Source: Steroidobacteraceae bacterium (GTDB lineage: Bacteria; Pseudomonadota; Gammaproteobacteria; Steroidobacterales; Steroidobacteraceae). From it: a stretch of 64,000 nt of DNA. The DNA is taken from contig JAPZRU010000012.1 of the NCBI GenBank assembly GCA_027531255.1, positions 62,001 to 126,000 of the forward strand. The letters run 5' to 3'. The first letter of the stretch is position 1, and each line of letters starts with the position of its first letter. Below the pieces are notes generated by a model. That model did not search any database and had not been told where the DNA came from. It saw nothing but the letters and a program-made list of their open reading frames with translations. The position numbers were made by a program, and so were the translations under genes. Below, piece by piece: positions 53,084-62,780 of this stretch.

Positions 53084-54502
53084 ATGGACCAGGACCTCCT
53101 GAACCTCCGGAAGCGCGTCGAGGCGCACCTGTTCGCGCCGCGCGAGGCCAGCCTGCGTCGCCCCGCGGACCTCGCGATCGCGATGCTGCGCTATCCGTAC
53201 GCCCTGGCGCGCGACCTCGTGAAGGGGGACATCAACCTGCGCGCGATGAGCCTCGTCTACACGACGCTGCTCGCGATCGTGCCGCTGATCGCGTTCGCCT
53301 TCGCGCTGCTGAAGGGCTTCGGCATCCTCGAGGAGGACCAGCTCGAGCCCGTCGTCTACACCTTCCTCGAGCCGATCGGCGCCGGCGCGGACGAACTGAC
53401 GCTCAGGATCGTCGAGTTCGTCGGGAACGTGCGCGGCGACGTGGTCGGCGCGCTTGGCTTCCTGTTCCTGCTCTGGACCGTGATCGGCGTGATCCAGAAG
53501 GTCGAGGAAGCGCTGAACTTCATCTGGCACGTCGAGCGGGTGCGCAGCTTCGCCCGGCGCTTCAGCGAATACCTGAGCGTGATGGTCGTCGGCCCGGCGC
53601 TGATGGTGACCGCGCTCGGCCTGATCGCCTCGCTGACCTCGAACGACGTGGTGCACTGGCTCGCCTCCCACGAGCCGTTCGGCACGGTGCTGGTGATGCT
53701 CGGCAAGCTCGGGCCGCTGGTGCTCGTGGCCGCATCGCTCGCCTTCCTGTACTCGTTCATCCCGAACACGCGCGTGAGGGGCGTCGCCGCGGTGGCGGCC
53801 GGGCTCGTCGCGGGCGCGGCGTGGGTCGCGGCCGGATTCGCGTTCACGCAGCTGGTCGCGAGCTCGTCGCGGATGATGGCGATCTACGCCAGCTTCGCGA
53901 TCCTGCTGCTCGCGCTGATGTGGCTGTGGCTCAACTGGCTGATCCTGCTGCTCGGCGCGCAGCTCGCGTTCTACCTGCAGAATCCCCAGTACCTGCGCTC
54001 CGGGCAACGCGAGGTGCAGGCCACCGCGCGACTGCGCGAGCGCCTCGCGCTCAGCGTGATGTACCTGGTGGCGCGCGACTTCGAGACCGGCGCGCGGCGC
54101 TGGACGCTGAACGATCTCTCGACGGAGCTCGCGGTGCCGAGCGGCGCGCTCGGGCCGGTAGTGGCCACGCTGGAACGGGCGCGGCTGCTCGAGTCCACGG
54201 AGAAGGAAGCCTTCGTCCCGGGCCGCGATCCGGCGCAGATCGGGCTCGACGCGATCCTCGACGCGGTGCGCGACGGTCGCAGCGGCAACACCGCGATGAT
54301 CCGTCGGGCGCGCACGGTGGCCGCCGCGGATGCAGCCTGCGACCGCGTCGAGTCGGCGATCCGCGAGTGCCTGCAGCGCACGTCGCTGAAGGAGTTCGTC
54401 GCGCAGGCCGGTCCGACCGGAGTCGCACCGTCGCCGGCCGCCGCGGACGCGCACGGCGGAGACCCGCGCGTCACGGAACTGCGACGGGACGCGACTCGCT
54501 GA
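53084..54502 (+). CDS. YihY/BrkB-family membrane protein
   Basis: A 472-residue protein with a six-helix YihY core (about residues 60-300) and a cytoplasmic C terminus. Family signature segments are LRAMSLVYTTLLAIVPLIAFAFALLKGFG, FLFLLWTVIGVIQKVEEALNFIW, LYSFIPNTRVRGVAAVAAGLVAGAAW and MWLWLNWLILLLGAQLAFYLQNP. After residue 305 comes a winged-helix-like region (LNDLSTELAVPSGALGPVVATLERARLLE). The transport role is unresolved. ATG at 53084 was chosen over GTG at 53012. Confidence 0.92.
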   Translation: MDQDLLNLRKRVEAHLFAPREASLRRPADLAIAMLRYPYALARDLVKGDINLRAMSLVYTTLLAIVPLIAFAFALLKGFGILEEDQLEPVVYTFLEPIGAGADELTLRIVEFVGNVRGDVVGALGFLFLLWTVIGVIQKVEEALNFIWHVERVRSFARRFSEYLSVMVVGPALMVTALGLIASLTSNDVVHWLASHEPFGTVLVMLGKLGPLVLVAASLAFLYSFIPNTRVRGVAAVAAGLVAGAAWVAAGFAFTQLVASSSRMMAIYASFAILLLALMWLWLNWLILLLGAQLAFYLQNPQYLRSGQREVQATARLRERLALSVMYLVARDFETGARRWTLNDLSTELAVPSGALGPVVATLERARLLESTEKEAFVPGRDPAQIGLDAILDAVRDGRSGNTAMIRRARTVAAADAACDRVESAIRECLQRTSLKEFVAQAGPTGVAPSPAAADAHGGDPRVTELRRDATR

Positions 54503-54552
54503 GCGCGGCCGTCCGCGGCGCAGGCAAAGGCGTCAGACCCCTCGTCGGGAGT

Positions 54553-54567
54553 TGGGGCGTGTCCCCA
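54553..54567 (+). other. Small hairpin downstream of the YihY gene
   Basis: TGGGG and CCCCA pair around a 5-base loop, about 50 bases after the YihY stop and just before the 14-bp repeats. It may be a weak terminator or REP-like remnant; GCGTCAGACCCC directly upstream recalls the GGTCAGTCCCC at 13907. Confidence 0.35.
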
Positions 54568-54569
54568 TT

Positions 54570-54607
54570 ACTCGCCGGCCGTCACTCGCCGGCCGTCACT
54601 CGCCGGC
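54570..54607. repeat. 14-bp direct repeat spanning the pmbA stop
   Basis: ACTCGCCGGCCGTC occurs at 54570-54583 and 54584-54597, and a third copy (ACTCGCCGGC) begins at 54598 within the pmbA end. On the minus strand each unit carries GGCGAGT, and the first two downstream junctions again form GAGTGA or GAGTAA, so the pmbA stop context has been duplicated. Confidence 0.8.
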
Positions 54608-55957
54608 AATGGTCATCTCGTCGACCAGGATCGAGCCGGTGCGGATCGAGCCCCGCGCGTCCACGTCGGTGCCGATCGCGACGATGCCCTTCAGCATCTG
54701 CCTGAGGTTGCCCGCGATCGTGATCTCGGACACGGGGTACTGCAGCGCGCCGTTCTCGACCCAGAAGCCCGCGGCGCCGCGCGAGTAGTCGCCGGTGACG
54801 CCGTTGACGCCCTGCCCCATCAGCTCGGTGACGACGAGGCCGCGGCCCATGCGCTTCAGCAGCGCCGCGTAGTCCTCCGCGTGCGGCCCCGGCTGCACCA
54901 GCAGGTTGTGCACCCCGCCCGCGTTGCCGGTGGTCTTCAGGCCCAGCTTGCGCGCCGCGTAGGTGTTCAGCACGTAGCCGTCGAGCACGCCGCCGGCCAC
55001 CAGCTCGCGGTCGCGCGTCGCGCAGCCCTCGCCGTCGAACGGCGCGCTGCCGAGCGCGCGCGGCAGGTGCGGACGCTCGGCGAGGTTCACGAACGACGGG
55101 AACACCTGGGTGCCCGCCGCGTCCAGCAGGAACGAACTCCTGCGGTACTGCGCGCCGCCGCGGATCGCGCCGAGAAAGTGGCCGATCAGGCCGCGCGCCA
55201 GCTCCGGCACGAACAGCACCGGCGCGCGCGTGGTGGCGATGCGGCGCGCGCCGAGGCGCTCGGCCGTGCGGGTCGCGGCGCGGCGCCCCACCGCCTCGAC
55301 GTCCTCGAGCGCGCGCCAGTCGCGCGCGGCCGTGTACCAGTAGTCGCGCTCCTGCGAGTCGCCGTCCTGGCCCATCACGACGCAGCTGACGCTGTAGTAG
55401 GTACTCGGGAAGCCGCCGAGGAACCCGTGCGTGTTGCCGTAGACGCGCAGCCCGCGGTGCGTAGCGAGCGAGGCGCCTTCCGAGTTGGTGATGCGCGCGT
55501 CCACCGCGAGCGCCGCGGCCTCGCAGCGCCTCGCGAGCTCGATCGCCGCCTCGGCCTCGAGATCCCACGGATGGTTCAGGTCGAGGTCAGGGATGTCGCG
55601 CGCCAGCGTGTCGGGATCCGGCAGGCCGGCGTACTCGTCCTCGGCCGTGAAGCTCGCGATGCTGACGGCCTTGCGGACCGTCTCCGCGATCGAGTTCGAG
55701 GTGAGGTCCCCGGTGGTCGCGGAGCCCTTGCGCTGGCCCACGTAGACGGTGACGCCCATCCCGCGGTCGCGCTGGTACTCGAGCGTCTCGACCTCGCCGA
55801 GCCGCACGCCGACCGACAGCCCGGTGTCGACGCTGATGCCGACGTCGGCCTGCGTGGCGCCCGCCGCGCGGGCCTCGTCGAGGGCGCGCTGCACGAGGTC
55901 CGCGAGCTCGCCCGGCGTGGCGGCGAGCGGCTGGACCGCGGGATCGGACGTCGTCAT
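54596..55957 (-). CDS. pmbA: Metalloprotease PmbA/TldE
   Basis: A 453-residue PmbA, the partner of TldD in maturing microcin B17 and degrading unfolded peptides. It shows DVGISVDTGLSVGVRLGEVETLEYQRDRGMGVTVYVGQRKGSATTGDL, LKTTGNAGGVHNLLVQPG, MGQGVNGVTGDYSRGAAGFWVENG and EITIAGNLRQML. Like all TldE chains it lacks the HExxxH motif. The TldD chain is encoded 4.3 kb away at 60279. Divergent from yjgA, as in E. coli. Confidence 0.96.
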   Translation of the reverse strand: MTTSDPAVQPLAATPGELADLVQRALDEARAAGATQADVGISVDTGLSVGVRLGEVETLEYQRDRGMGVTVYVGQRKGSATTGDLTSNSIAETVRKAVSIASFTAEDEYAGLPDPDTLARDIPDLDLNHPWDLEAEAAIELARRCEAAALAVDARITNSEGASLATHRGLRVYGNTHGFLGGFPSTYYSVSCVVMGQDGDSQERDYWYTAARDWRALEDVEAVGRRAATRTAERLGARRIATTRAPVLFVPELARGLIGHFLGAIRGGAQYRRSSFLLDAAGTQVFPSFVNLAERPHLPRALGSAPFDGEGCATRDRELVAGGVLDGYVLNTYAARKLGLKTTGNAGGVHNLLVQPGPHAEDYAALLKRMGRGLVVTELMGQGVNGVTGDYSRGAAGFWVENGALQYPVSEITIAGNLRQMLKGIVAIGTDVDARGSIRTGSILVDEMTIAGE

Positions 55958-56067
55958 GGAGCCGGCACCTCGGACGGGGGCGAGCCGCCATTCTAGCGGC
56001 TGGCCCGGCGCGTGACGGCCGCGCTCGGCCGCGGCCCCCCGCACGGCCGGTGATAGGATGCGCGCCC

Positions 56068-56601
56068 ATGCCCCGCGACCGCGACACCGACGAGTTCGAC
56101 GCGTACGACGGCCCCAGCCGCAGCCAGCGCAAGCGGGACGCCGCCGAACTCTACGACCTCGGCCTCGACCTGATCGCGATGAGCCCGCCGGAGCTCGACG
56201 CGCTCGAGCTGCCCGAGAAGCTGCGCGACGCGGTGGATCTCGCGCAGCGGATCACCGCGCACGGCGGCCTCGCGCGCCAGCGCAACTTCGTCGCCAAGCT
56301 GCTGCGGAAGGTCGACGTCGAGCCGATCCGCGCGACGATCGAGCGCCGGCAGCTCGAACAGAAGCTGGCGGCACGCGAGTTCCACCGGCTCGAGGGCTGG
56401 CGCGACCGGCTGGTGAACGAGGGCGAGCCCGCGATCGAGGCGCTGCTCGCCGCGGAGCCGTCGCTCGACGCCGCCCACCTGTGCGATCTCGTCGCCACCG
56501 CGCGCGCGGAACGGGCGGCGGGCCGCGCGCCGTCGGCCGCGCGCGAGCTGTTCCGGTGGTTGCGCGAAACGCTGGCGGCACGCCCACCCGGTGCCGGATA
56601 A
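56068..56601 (+). CDS. yjgA: Ribosome-associated protein YjgA (DarP)
   Basis: A 177-residue DUF615 protein that binds late 50S intermediates. Conserved start [20 protein letters not shown] and core [29 protein letters not shown], then [26 protein letters not shown] at 56068. Head-to-head with pmbA (110 bases) and 7 bases before purE, forming yjgA-purE-purK. Confidence 0.95.
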   Translation: MPRDRDTDEFDAYDGPSRSQRKRDAAELYDLGLDLIAMSPPELDALELPEKLRDAVDLAQRITAHGGLARQRNFVAKLLRKVDVEPIRATIERRQLEQKLAAREFHRLEGWRDRLVNEGEPAIEALLAAEPSLDAAHLCDLVATARAERAAGRAPSAARELFRWLRETLAARPPGAG

Positions 56602-56608
56602 TCCCGCG

Positions 56609-57109
56609 ATGAACGCACCGCTCGTCGGCATCATCATGGGCTCGTCCTCCGACTGGGAGACGATGCAGCACGCGGCCGACACGCTCGCGAAGCTCGGCGT
56701 GCCCCACGAGGTGCGCGTGGTCTCCGCGCACCGCACGCCCGACCTGCTGTTCGAGTACGCCGGCACCGCGAAGTCCCGCGGGCTCGAGGTGCTGATCGCC
56801 GGCGCCGGCGGCGCGGCGCACCTGCCCGGCATGGCGGCGTCGAAGACCAGCCTGCCGGTGCTCGGCGTGCCGGTGCAGTCGAAGGCGCTGAACGGCCTGG
56901 ACTCCCTGCTGTCGATCGTGCAGATGCCGGCCGGCATCCCGGTCGGCACGCTCGCGATCGGCGTGGCCGGCGCCACCAACGCGGCACTGCTCGCGGCCTC
57001 GATCCTCGGCAACAAGTACCCGGCCTACGCGCAGGCGGTCGAGGCGTTCAGGACCACGCAGACCGAGAAGGTGCTCGGGGCGCCCGACCCGCGCGTCGCC
57101 GCGCCGTGA
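56609..57109 (+). CDS. purE: N5-carboxyaminoimidazole ribonucleotide mutase
   Basis: A 166-residue class I PurE. The active-site set is visible: [41 protein letters not shown] and [24 protein letters not shown]. It converts N5-CAIR to CAIR. ATG at 56609; the stop overlaps the GTG of purK (GTGA at 57106). Confidence 0.97.
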   Translation: MNAPLVGIIMGSSSDWETMQHAADTLAKLGVPHEVRVVSAHRTPDLLFEYAGTAKSRGLEVLIAGAGGAAHLPGMAASKTSLPVLGVPVQSKALNGLDSLLSIVQMPAGIPVGTLAIGVAGATNAALLAASILGNKYPAYAQAVEAFRTTQTEKVLGAPDPRVAAP

Positions 57110-58206
57110 GCGGCGCCGCGCGCCCGACCGTCGGCATCATCGGCGCCGGCCAGCTCGGGCGCATGCTCGCGCTCGCGGCGCTGCCGCTCGGCATCCGCTG
57201 CCGCTTCTACGACCGCGTCGCCGACGCGCCCGGCGGGCACGTCGGCGAGCTCGTCGTCGGCGAGTTCGACGATCTCGGGCGTCTGCGCGAGTTCGCGCGC
57301 GGGGTCGACGTCGTCACGTTCGACTGGGAGAACGTGCCGGTGGAGTCCGTGCGCGCGCTGAAGGGCGTGGCGCCGGTGTACCCCGCCGCGAACGCACTGG
57401 AGCAGTCGCAGGACCGCCTCTACGAGAAGGCGCTGTTCCGCGACCTCGGCATCCCGACCGCGCCATACGCCCCCGTGGATCTCGCGAGCGACCTCGAGCA
57501 GGCCTGCGCGCGACTCGGCCGGCCCGGCATCCTGAAGACGCGCCGGCTCGGCTACGACGGCAAGGGCCAGGCGCGGATCCGCGCGGCCGCCGACGTCGCG
57601 ACCGCCTGGGGCGCGCTCGGCGGCCAGCCGCTGGTCTACGAGGGCTTCGTGCGTTTCGAGCGCGAGGTCTCGCTGGTCGCCGCGCGCTCGCGTCGCGGCG
57701 AGATCGCGTACTACCCGCTGGTCGAGAACGCGCACGAGCACGGCATCCTCGCGATCACGCGCGCGCCCTACGCGCACGCGAAACTGCAGCGCGAGGCGGA
57801 GCGCCACATGCGCGCGGTGCTCGAGCACTTCCGCTACGTCGGCGTGCTGACGATCGAGTTCTTCGTGGAGCGCGGCCGACTCGTCGCCAACGAGATGGCG
57901 CCGCGCGTGCACAACTCCGGCCACTGGACGATCGAGGGCGCGGAGACGAGCCAGTTCGAGAACCACGTGCGCGCGATCCTGGGGCTGCCGCTCGGCTCGA
58001 CCACCACGCGCGGCCACGCCGCGATGGTCAACTTCGTCGGGCGGCTGCCGAAGCCCGCGAGGGCGCTCGCGGCGGCGGGCCTGCACCTGCACGACTACGG
58101 CAAGAGCGAGGCGCGGCCCGGCCGCAAGCTCGGGCACGCCACGCTCGTCGCGGCCACGCCCGCCGAGCGCGAGCGGCGGCTCAAGGCGGCGCTGAAGCTA
58201 CGCTGA
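57106..58206 (+). CDS. purK: N5-carboxyaminoimidazole ribonucleotide synthase
   Basis: A 366-residue ATP-grasp enzyme. It starts [21 protein letters not shown] and shows [51 protein letters not shown] and [30 protein letters not shown]. It acts before PurE in purine synthesis. GTG start coupled to the purE stop. Confidence 0.97.
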   Translation: MSGAARPTVGIIGAGQLGRMLALAALPLGIRCRFYDRVADAPGGHVGELVVGEFDDLGRLREFARGVDVVTFDWENVPVESVRALKGVAPVYPAANALEQSQDRLYEKALFRDLGIPTAPYAPVDLASDLEQACARLGRPGILKTRRLGYDGKGQARIRAAADVATAWGALGGQPLVYEGFVRFEREVSLVAARSRRGEIAYYPLVENAHEHGILAITRAPYAHAKLQREAERHMRAVLEHFRYVGVLTIEFFVERGRLVANEMAPRVHNSGHWTIEGAETSQFENHVRAILGLPLGSTTTRGHAAMVNFVGRLPKPARALAAAGLHLHDYGKSEARPGRKLGHATLVAATPAERERRLKAALKLR

Positions 58207-58263
58207 CCGCGGGGTCGCGGCCGCGGACCCGGGGGCGGGTCACCGGGCCCGGCAGCGCCGCCG

Positions 58264-58301
58264 GCCCCACCGGCCCCGCCAGCCCCGCCAGCCCCGCCCC
58301 C
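58264..58301 (-). repeat. G-tract run with G-quadruplex potential
   Basis: On the minus strand, five runs of four or more G are separated by 1-5 bases (spacers CTGGC twice and CCGGT). The 299-base gap between purK and the ExeA-FHA gene also holds a possible -10 (TATAGT, 58459-58464); nothing else was recognised there. Confidence 0.6.
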
Positions 58302-58505
58302 GTCGCCGCGCCACCACCCCCGGCCCGGCTGCCGCGCCCCGGACCTCGGCCGAGCTGGACCGCAGCGTCCGCCGCCCGCGGGCGCCATTTTCGGCCGCCG
58401 CCTGCGACGGAACCCCCAATCCGCGGCGGTGGTCGTACTCCCCTCCGGCGGCGCTGCGTATAGTGTCGGTCCAGCCGCCAAGGATGGTTCAGAGACGGGC
58501 CCGCC

Positions 58506-59789
58506 ATGTACCTCGAGCTGTTCCGCCTGAAGGACCTGCCGTTCCGGCTCAGCCCGGACCCCCAGTTCCTCTACCTCTCGAAGCACCATGCACGCGCCAA
58601 GGCGTACATGGAGTCCACGATCTGGTTCACCGACGGCTTCGTCGTGATCACCGGCGAGATCGGCTCGGGCAAGACCACGCTGATCGAGACCTTCCTGCGC
58701 GAGCTCGACCAGGACGTGGTGGTCGCGCAGATCAACCAGACGCAGGTCAGCCCGATCGCGTTCCTGCAGAGCGTGCTGGTGCAGTTCGGCTTCACGCCGT
58801 TCAAGATGAAGAAGGCGGAGCTGCTCGCGACGCTGACGAACTTCCTGATCGAGCAGTACGCGGCCGGCCGCAAGGTGCTGCTGGTCGTCGACGAAGCGCA
58901 GAACCTCTCGAACCGCGTGCTCGAGGAAGTGCGGCTGCTGTCCGGCGTCGAGACCACCAAGGACAAGACGCTCCGCATCATCCTCGCGGGCCAGCCCGAG
59001 CTCAACGAAAAGCTGAACTCGCCCGATCTCGTGCAGCTCGCGCAGCGCGTGCGGCTCAAGTTCCACCTGACGCCGCTCTCCAAGCACGACCTGAAGGCCT
59101 ACGTCGAGCACCGGCTCGAGGTCGCCGGCGCGAGCGGCCGGCGCATCTTCTCGGACGAGGCGCTCCAGACGGTGTTCCGCTACACCGGCGGCGTGCCGCG
59201 GCTGATCAACACGCTGTGCGACACGGCGATGATGAGCGCGTTCGCGATCGACAAGGACACGGTGGATGTCGCCGAGGTGCAGGCCGCGATCGACGAACTG
59301 CAGTGGGTCGAGTACTCCTCGCGCACGAACCGCATGTCGCGCGTGGACCTGCACGTGCCCGTGCTGCGCCCCGTCTCGCCGGAGACGGTGCTCGGCCGGC
59401 TCCAGGTCACCACCGAGGGCCGCACGGTCGCGGAGTGCGAGCTGCGTCCCGGCCGGTTCATCGTCGGGCGCACGCCTGACAACGACCTGCAGCTGGACTC
59501 GAAATACATCAGCCGGCACCACTGCCAGCTGACCGTGACCGCCGACGGCGTGCTGGTCGAGGACCTCAACAGCACCAACGGGATGTATCTCGAAGGGCGC
59601 CGCGTGCGGCGGCACCTGCTGCACGACGGCGACGTGGTGGTCGTCGGCAAGCACGAGCTGCGCTATTCGGACGAGGGCGTGGTGCGGACCAGGGGTTTCG
59701 AGATCGCGACCGGCGCGCTCGACACGTCGTCGACCGGCCGCCACGAGTCGCTGCAGGTGCCGGCGCTGCAGGCCGTCAGCGGACCCTGA
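58506..59789 (+). CDS. ExeA/GspA-type AAA ATPase fused to an FHA domain
   Basis: A 427-residue protein. Residues 1-275 form an ExeA-like ATPase: YLELFRLKDLPFRLSPDPQFLYLSKHHARA, Walker A GEIGSGKTT, Walker B LLVVDEAQNL, and GGVPRLINTLCDTAM. After a linker, residues about 295-390 form an FHA domain with GRFIVGRTPDNDLQL, SRHHCQL and DLNSTNGMYLEG, which binds phosphothreonine. ExeA partners a peptidoglycan-binding ExeB in type II secretion; here the second half is replaced by FHA. It stands alone, without exeB or a kinase nearby. Confidence 0.93.
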   Translation: MYLELFRLKDLPFRLSPDPQFLYLSKHHARAKAYMESTIWFTDGFVVITGEIGSGKTTLIETFLRELDQDVVVAQINQTQVSPIAFLQSVLVQFGFTPFKMKKAELLATLTNFLIEQYAAGRKVLLVVDEAQNLSNRVLEEVRLLSGVETTKDKTLRIILAGQPELNEKLNSPDLVQLAQRVRLKFHLTPLSKHDLKAYVEHRLEVAGASGRRIFSDEALQTVFRYTGGVPRLINTLCDTAMMSAFAIDKDTVDVAEVQAAIDELQWVEYSSRTNRMSRVDLHVPVLRPVSPETVLGRLQVTTEGRTVAECELRPGRFIVGRTPDNDLQLDSKYISRHHCQLTVTADGVLVEDLNSTNGMYLEGRRVRRHLLHDGDVVVVGKHELRYSDEGVVRTRGFEIATGALDTSSTGRHESLQVPALQAVSGP

Positions 59790-59834
59790 GCTGGCCGCCG
59801 GACCCGCGCGAACCGCGCGCCGCGCGCGGCGCGG

Positions 59835-60059
59835 TCAGAAATCGTCCAGCGACTTGGGGTCGTAGCGGGACGCTTCGTCCCTGAACGTGCGGCGCCGGAG
59901 GATCAGCACGATCCCGGCCACGAGGGCCACCGAGCCCAAGGCGAGCGCGGCGTCCGCCCACGGCGACGACGGCAGCAGGTAGGACGCCACCGCGAGCGCA
60001 CCGCCCCCGAGCACGTAGGCGTACGGCAGCACTTCGTACAGCGGACGCGGCAGGTACAC
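59835..60059 (-). CDS. Small two-helix membrane protein
   Basis: A 74-residue protein with two hydrophobic segments (about 10-26 and 33-52), a basic LRRRTF junction and an acidic tail (RYDPKSLDDF). GTG at 60059 gives YLPRPLYEVLPYAYVLGGGALAV at the N terminus. The frame is open further to 60275, but that part is Arg/Pro-rich and has no hydrophobic content. No family was recognised. It is on the tldD strand, 219 bases downstream of it; those bases hold nothing else recognisable. Confidence 0.6.
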   Translation of the reverse strand: MYLPRPLYEVLPYAYVLGGGALAVASYLLPSSPWADAALALGSVALVAGIVLILRRRTFRDEASRYDPKSLDDF

Positions 60060-60278
60060 GGGCGGGCCTCCGACGGGGCGCGACGCCCCGACGGATCGAT
60101 GGTAGCGCGGCGTCGGATGCGAGTCCCGCGACGCGGTCGGCGGAACGGCGAAGTGCCGCCGGCGCGCCGGGGATGCGGGGCGCTCCTGCGCCGGACGGGC
60201 CTCCTGCCCCCGCGCGGCCAGCATGCGCGCCGGACGGTGCGGGACCGAGGGGGAAACGCGGCGCGACCGCCGCAAAAC

Positions 60279-61751
60279 TCAGCCGGTGCCGCCGACCGTC
60301 AGCCCCTCGATCTTCATGGTCGGCTGGCCGACGCCGACCGGCACGCTCTGTCCGTCCTTGCCGCAGACGCCGACGCCGGCGTCGAGCTTCAGGTCGTTGC
60401 CCAGCATCGTGACCCGCTGCAGCACCTCCGGCCCCGACCCGATCAGCGACGCCCCCTTCACGGGCCGCGTGACCCTGCCCTTCTCGATCAGGTACGCCTC
60501 GCTCGCGCTGAACACGAACTTGCCGCTGGTGGTGTCCACCTGGCCACCGCCGAAATTCACCGCGTACAGGCCCTTCTCGACGCTCGCGATGATCTCGGCC
60601 GGATCGTGCGGGCCGGCCAGCATGTAGGTGTTCGTCATGCGCGGCAGCGTCGGGTGCGCGAAGGATTCGCGACGGCCGTTGCCGGTGGGCGCCATGCCCA
60701 TCAGCCGCGCGTTCAGCCGGTCCTGGATGTAGCCGACGAGCCTGCCCTTCTCGATCAGCGTCGTGCACTGCGTCGGCGTGCCCTCGTCGTCCACGTTCAG
60801 CGAGCCGCGGCGCCGCGCGAGCGTGCCGTCGTCGACCACCGTGCAGAGCTCGCTCGCGACCGTTTCCCCGAGCTTGCCGCTGAACGCCGAGGTGCCCTTG
60901 CGGTTGAAGTCGCCCTCGAGCGGGTGGCCGACCGCCTCGTGCAGCATCACGCCCGGCCAGCCGCCCGCGAGCACGACCGTCATGGTGCCGGCCGGCGCGG
61001 CCGTGGCTTCGAGGTTCACGCTGGCGGCGTGGACCGCCTGCCGGCCGAGTTCGAAAACCTCCGGGTGGCGCAGCAGCTCCGCGAGCGTGTAGCGCCCGCC
61101 CATGCCGACGTAGCCCTGCTCGCGCCTGCCGTCCCGTTCGAGGATCACGGTGACGTTGCAGCGGACCAGCGGCCGCACGTCGGCCGCGAGCACGCCCTCG
61201 GTGTTGGCGATCAGCACGACCTCGTGCACGGCGACGAGGCTCGCCATCACCTGCTTCACGCGCGGGTCGAGCGCGCGCGTCTCGCGGTCGAGCCGCTGCA
61301 GGAACGCGACCTTGTCGGCGTCGGGCACGGTGCCGATCGGGTCGACCGGCAGGTAGAGGTCGCGGCCCTCGGCGCGCTTCCAGGCCTGCACGCGGCCGTC
61401 GCCGGTCGCGGTGCGGGCGCCGTGCCTGGCGATCGCGCGGGCGGCGCGGGCGGCCTCCTGCAGCGCCGGGAGCGCGATCTCGTCGGAGTACGCGAAGCCA
61501 GTGCGCTCGCCCTGGATCGCGCGCACGCCGACACCCTGGTCGATGCTGTGCGTGCCCTCCTTGACGATGCCGTCCTCGAGCGCCCAGGACTCGTCGCGCG
61601 AGTACTGGAAGTACAGCTCGCCGGAATCCACCGAGTGGCTCGCCAGCAGGCCGAGCACCTGCTGCAGGTGGTGCTCGTCGAGGCCGGCCGGCGCGAGGAT
61701 CGAGCGGCCGGCGATGTCGAGCGCGTCGTCTTCCCTGAGTACTGCTGCCAT
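60279..61751 (-). CDS. tldD: Metalloprotease TldD
   Basis: A 490-residue catalytic partner of PmbA/TldE. The zinc motif HEAVGH (HExxxH) is in [26 protein letters not shown], and downstream [37 protein letters not shown] supplies the third-ligand region. ATG at 61751. It follows the nitrilase gene by 76 bases on the same strand, an arrangement common in gammaproteobacteria. Confidence 0.97.
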   Translation of the reverse strand: MAAVLREDDALDIAGRSILAPAGLDEHHLQQVLGLLASHSVDSGELYFQYSRDESWALEDGIVKEGTHSIDQGVGVRAIQGERTGFAYSDEIALPALQEAARAARAIARHGARTATGDGRVQAWKRAEGRDLYLPVDPIGTVPDADKVAFLQRLDRETRALDPRVKQVMASLVAVHEVVLIANTEGVLAADVRPLVRCNVTVILERDGRREQGYVGMGGRYTLAELLRHPEVFELGRQAVHAASVNLEATAAPAGTMTVVLAGGWPGVMLHEAVGHPLEGDFNRKGTSAFSGKLGETVASELCTVVDDGTLARRRGSLNVDDEGTPTQCTTLIEKGRLVGYIQDRLNARLMGMAPTGNGRRESFAHPTLPRMTNTYMLAGPHDPAEIIASVEKGLYAVNFGGGQVDTTSGKFVFSASEAYLIEKGRVTRPVKGASLIGSGPEVLQRVTMLGNDLKLDAGVGVCGKDGQSVPVGVGQPTMKIEGLTVGGTG

Positions 61752-61827
61752 GGAGTCGGTCGCTTCCTGGGTGTGCGTTCGGAGTCGGCTCGCCCGGCGG
61801 CGGATCCGGCCGCCGGGGCACTGTTCG

Positions 61828-62664
61828 CTAGGTCGGGGCGTCGAGCACGCGGTGCGACAGCGCGGGGAACGTCTCGCGCGCCCGCCGGAGCGCGGCCACG
61901 TCGACGTCCGCGACGACCGCGCCGGAGCCCCGCGGCAGCCGCGTCACGACGCGGCCCCACCAGTCGACGATAAGGCTGTCGCCGTAGGTCTCGCGACCGC
62001 CCGGCCCGACGTCGGGATGCACGCCGGACTGCGCGGCCGCGGCCACGTAGCAGAGGTTCTCGATCGCGCGGGCGCGGAGCAGCGTTTCCCAGTGCGCGCG
62101 ACCGGTCGGCACCGTGAAGGCCGAGGGCACCACGAGCACCTCGGCGCCGCGGGCGGCGAGCCGGCGATAGAGCTCCGGGAAGCGCAGATCGTAGCAGACG
62201 GACGCGCCGACCCGCCCGGCGGGGGTGTCGATGACGACGATTTCAGAACCCGGCCGGACGTGCGCGCTTTCCCGGTAACGGTCGCGCTGGTCGGGCAGGT
62301 CGACGTCGAACAGGTGGATCTTGTCGTAGCGGCCGACGCGCCGGCCGCCGGCGTCGTAGGCCAGCACCGTGTTCGTGACGCGGCCGTCCGCAGCCCCGCT
62401 CGCGAGCGGGAGCGTGCCGCCGAGGATCCAGAGGCCGAGTCGCTGCGCCTGCGCGGCCAGGAAAGCCTGGATCGGGCCATCGTCGAGCCGCTCGGCCACG
62501 GCACGCTTGTCGGCGTCGCCTCGCCCCATGAACGCGAAGTTCTCGGGCAGCAGCGCCACGTCCGCACCTCGGCCGTGCGCCTCGGCGAGCAGGTCGGCCG
62601 CGGCCGCGAGGTTCGCGGCCACGTCCGGGCTCGAGGTCATCTGGATCGCGGCGAATCGGCCCAC
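61828..62664 (-). CDS. Carbon-nitrogen hydrolase (Nit-type amidase)
   Basis: A 278-residue nitrilase-superfamily protein. The Glu-Lys-Cys triad is visible: Glu in [10 protein letters not shown], Lys in [12 protein letters not shown], Cys in [13 protein letters not shown]. The pattern fits Nit2/NitFhit-type omega-amidases or deaminated-glutathione amidases (YbeM/Nit1), which repair deaminated glutathione. GTG at 62664. Upstream neighbour of tldD, as in Pseudomonas-type gene order. Confidence 0.93.
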   Translation of the reverse strand: MGRFAAIQMTSSPDVAANLAAAADLLAEAHGRGADVALLPENFAFMGRGDADKRAVAERLDDGPIQAFLAAQAQRLGLWILGGTLPLASGAADGRVTNTVLAYDAGGRRVGRYDKIHLFDVDLPDQRDRYRESAHVRPGSEIVVIDTPAGRVGASVCYDLRFPELYRRLAARGAEVLVVPSAFTVPTGRAHWETLLRARAIENLCYVAAAAQSGVHPDVGPGGRETYGDSLIVDWWGRVVTRLPRGSGAVVADVDVAALRRARETFPALSHRVLDAPT

Positions 62665-62780
62665 GGCGCCCTCCGTGACCCGATCATCGGGGCGCCGGAC
62701 GCCGGGCGCAACCGACGCACCCGATCGTGGGGATGGCCGCCGCCGATGGGGCTGCGGCCGACCGGTATGTGGCCGAGCCT

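Noticed and set aside
59835..60275. A 146-residue protein from TTG 60275
   Set aside because: The first 72 residues are Arg/Pro-rich without structure; the hydrophobic part starts after GTG 60059, which is the better start.
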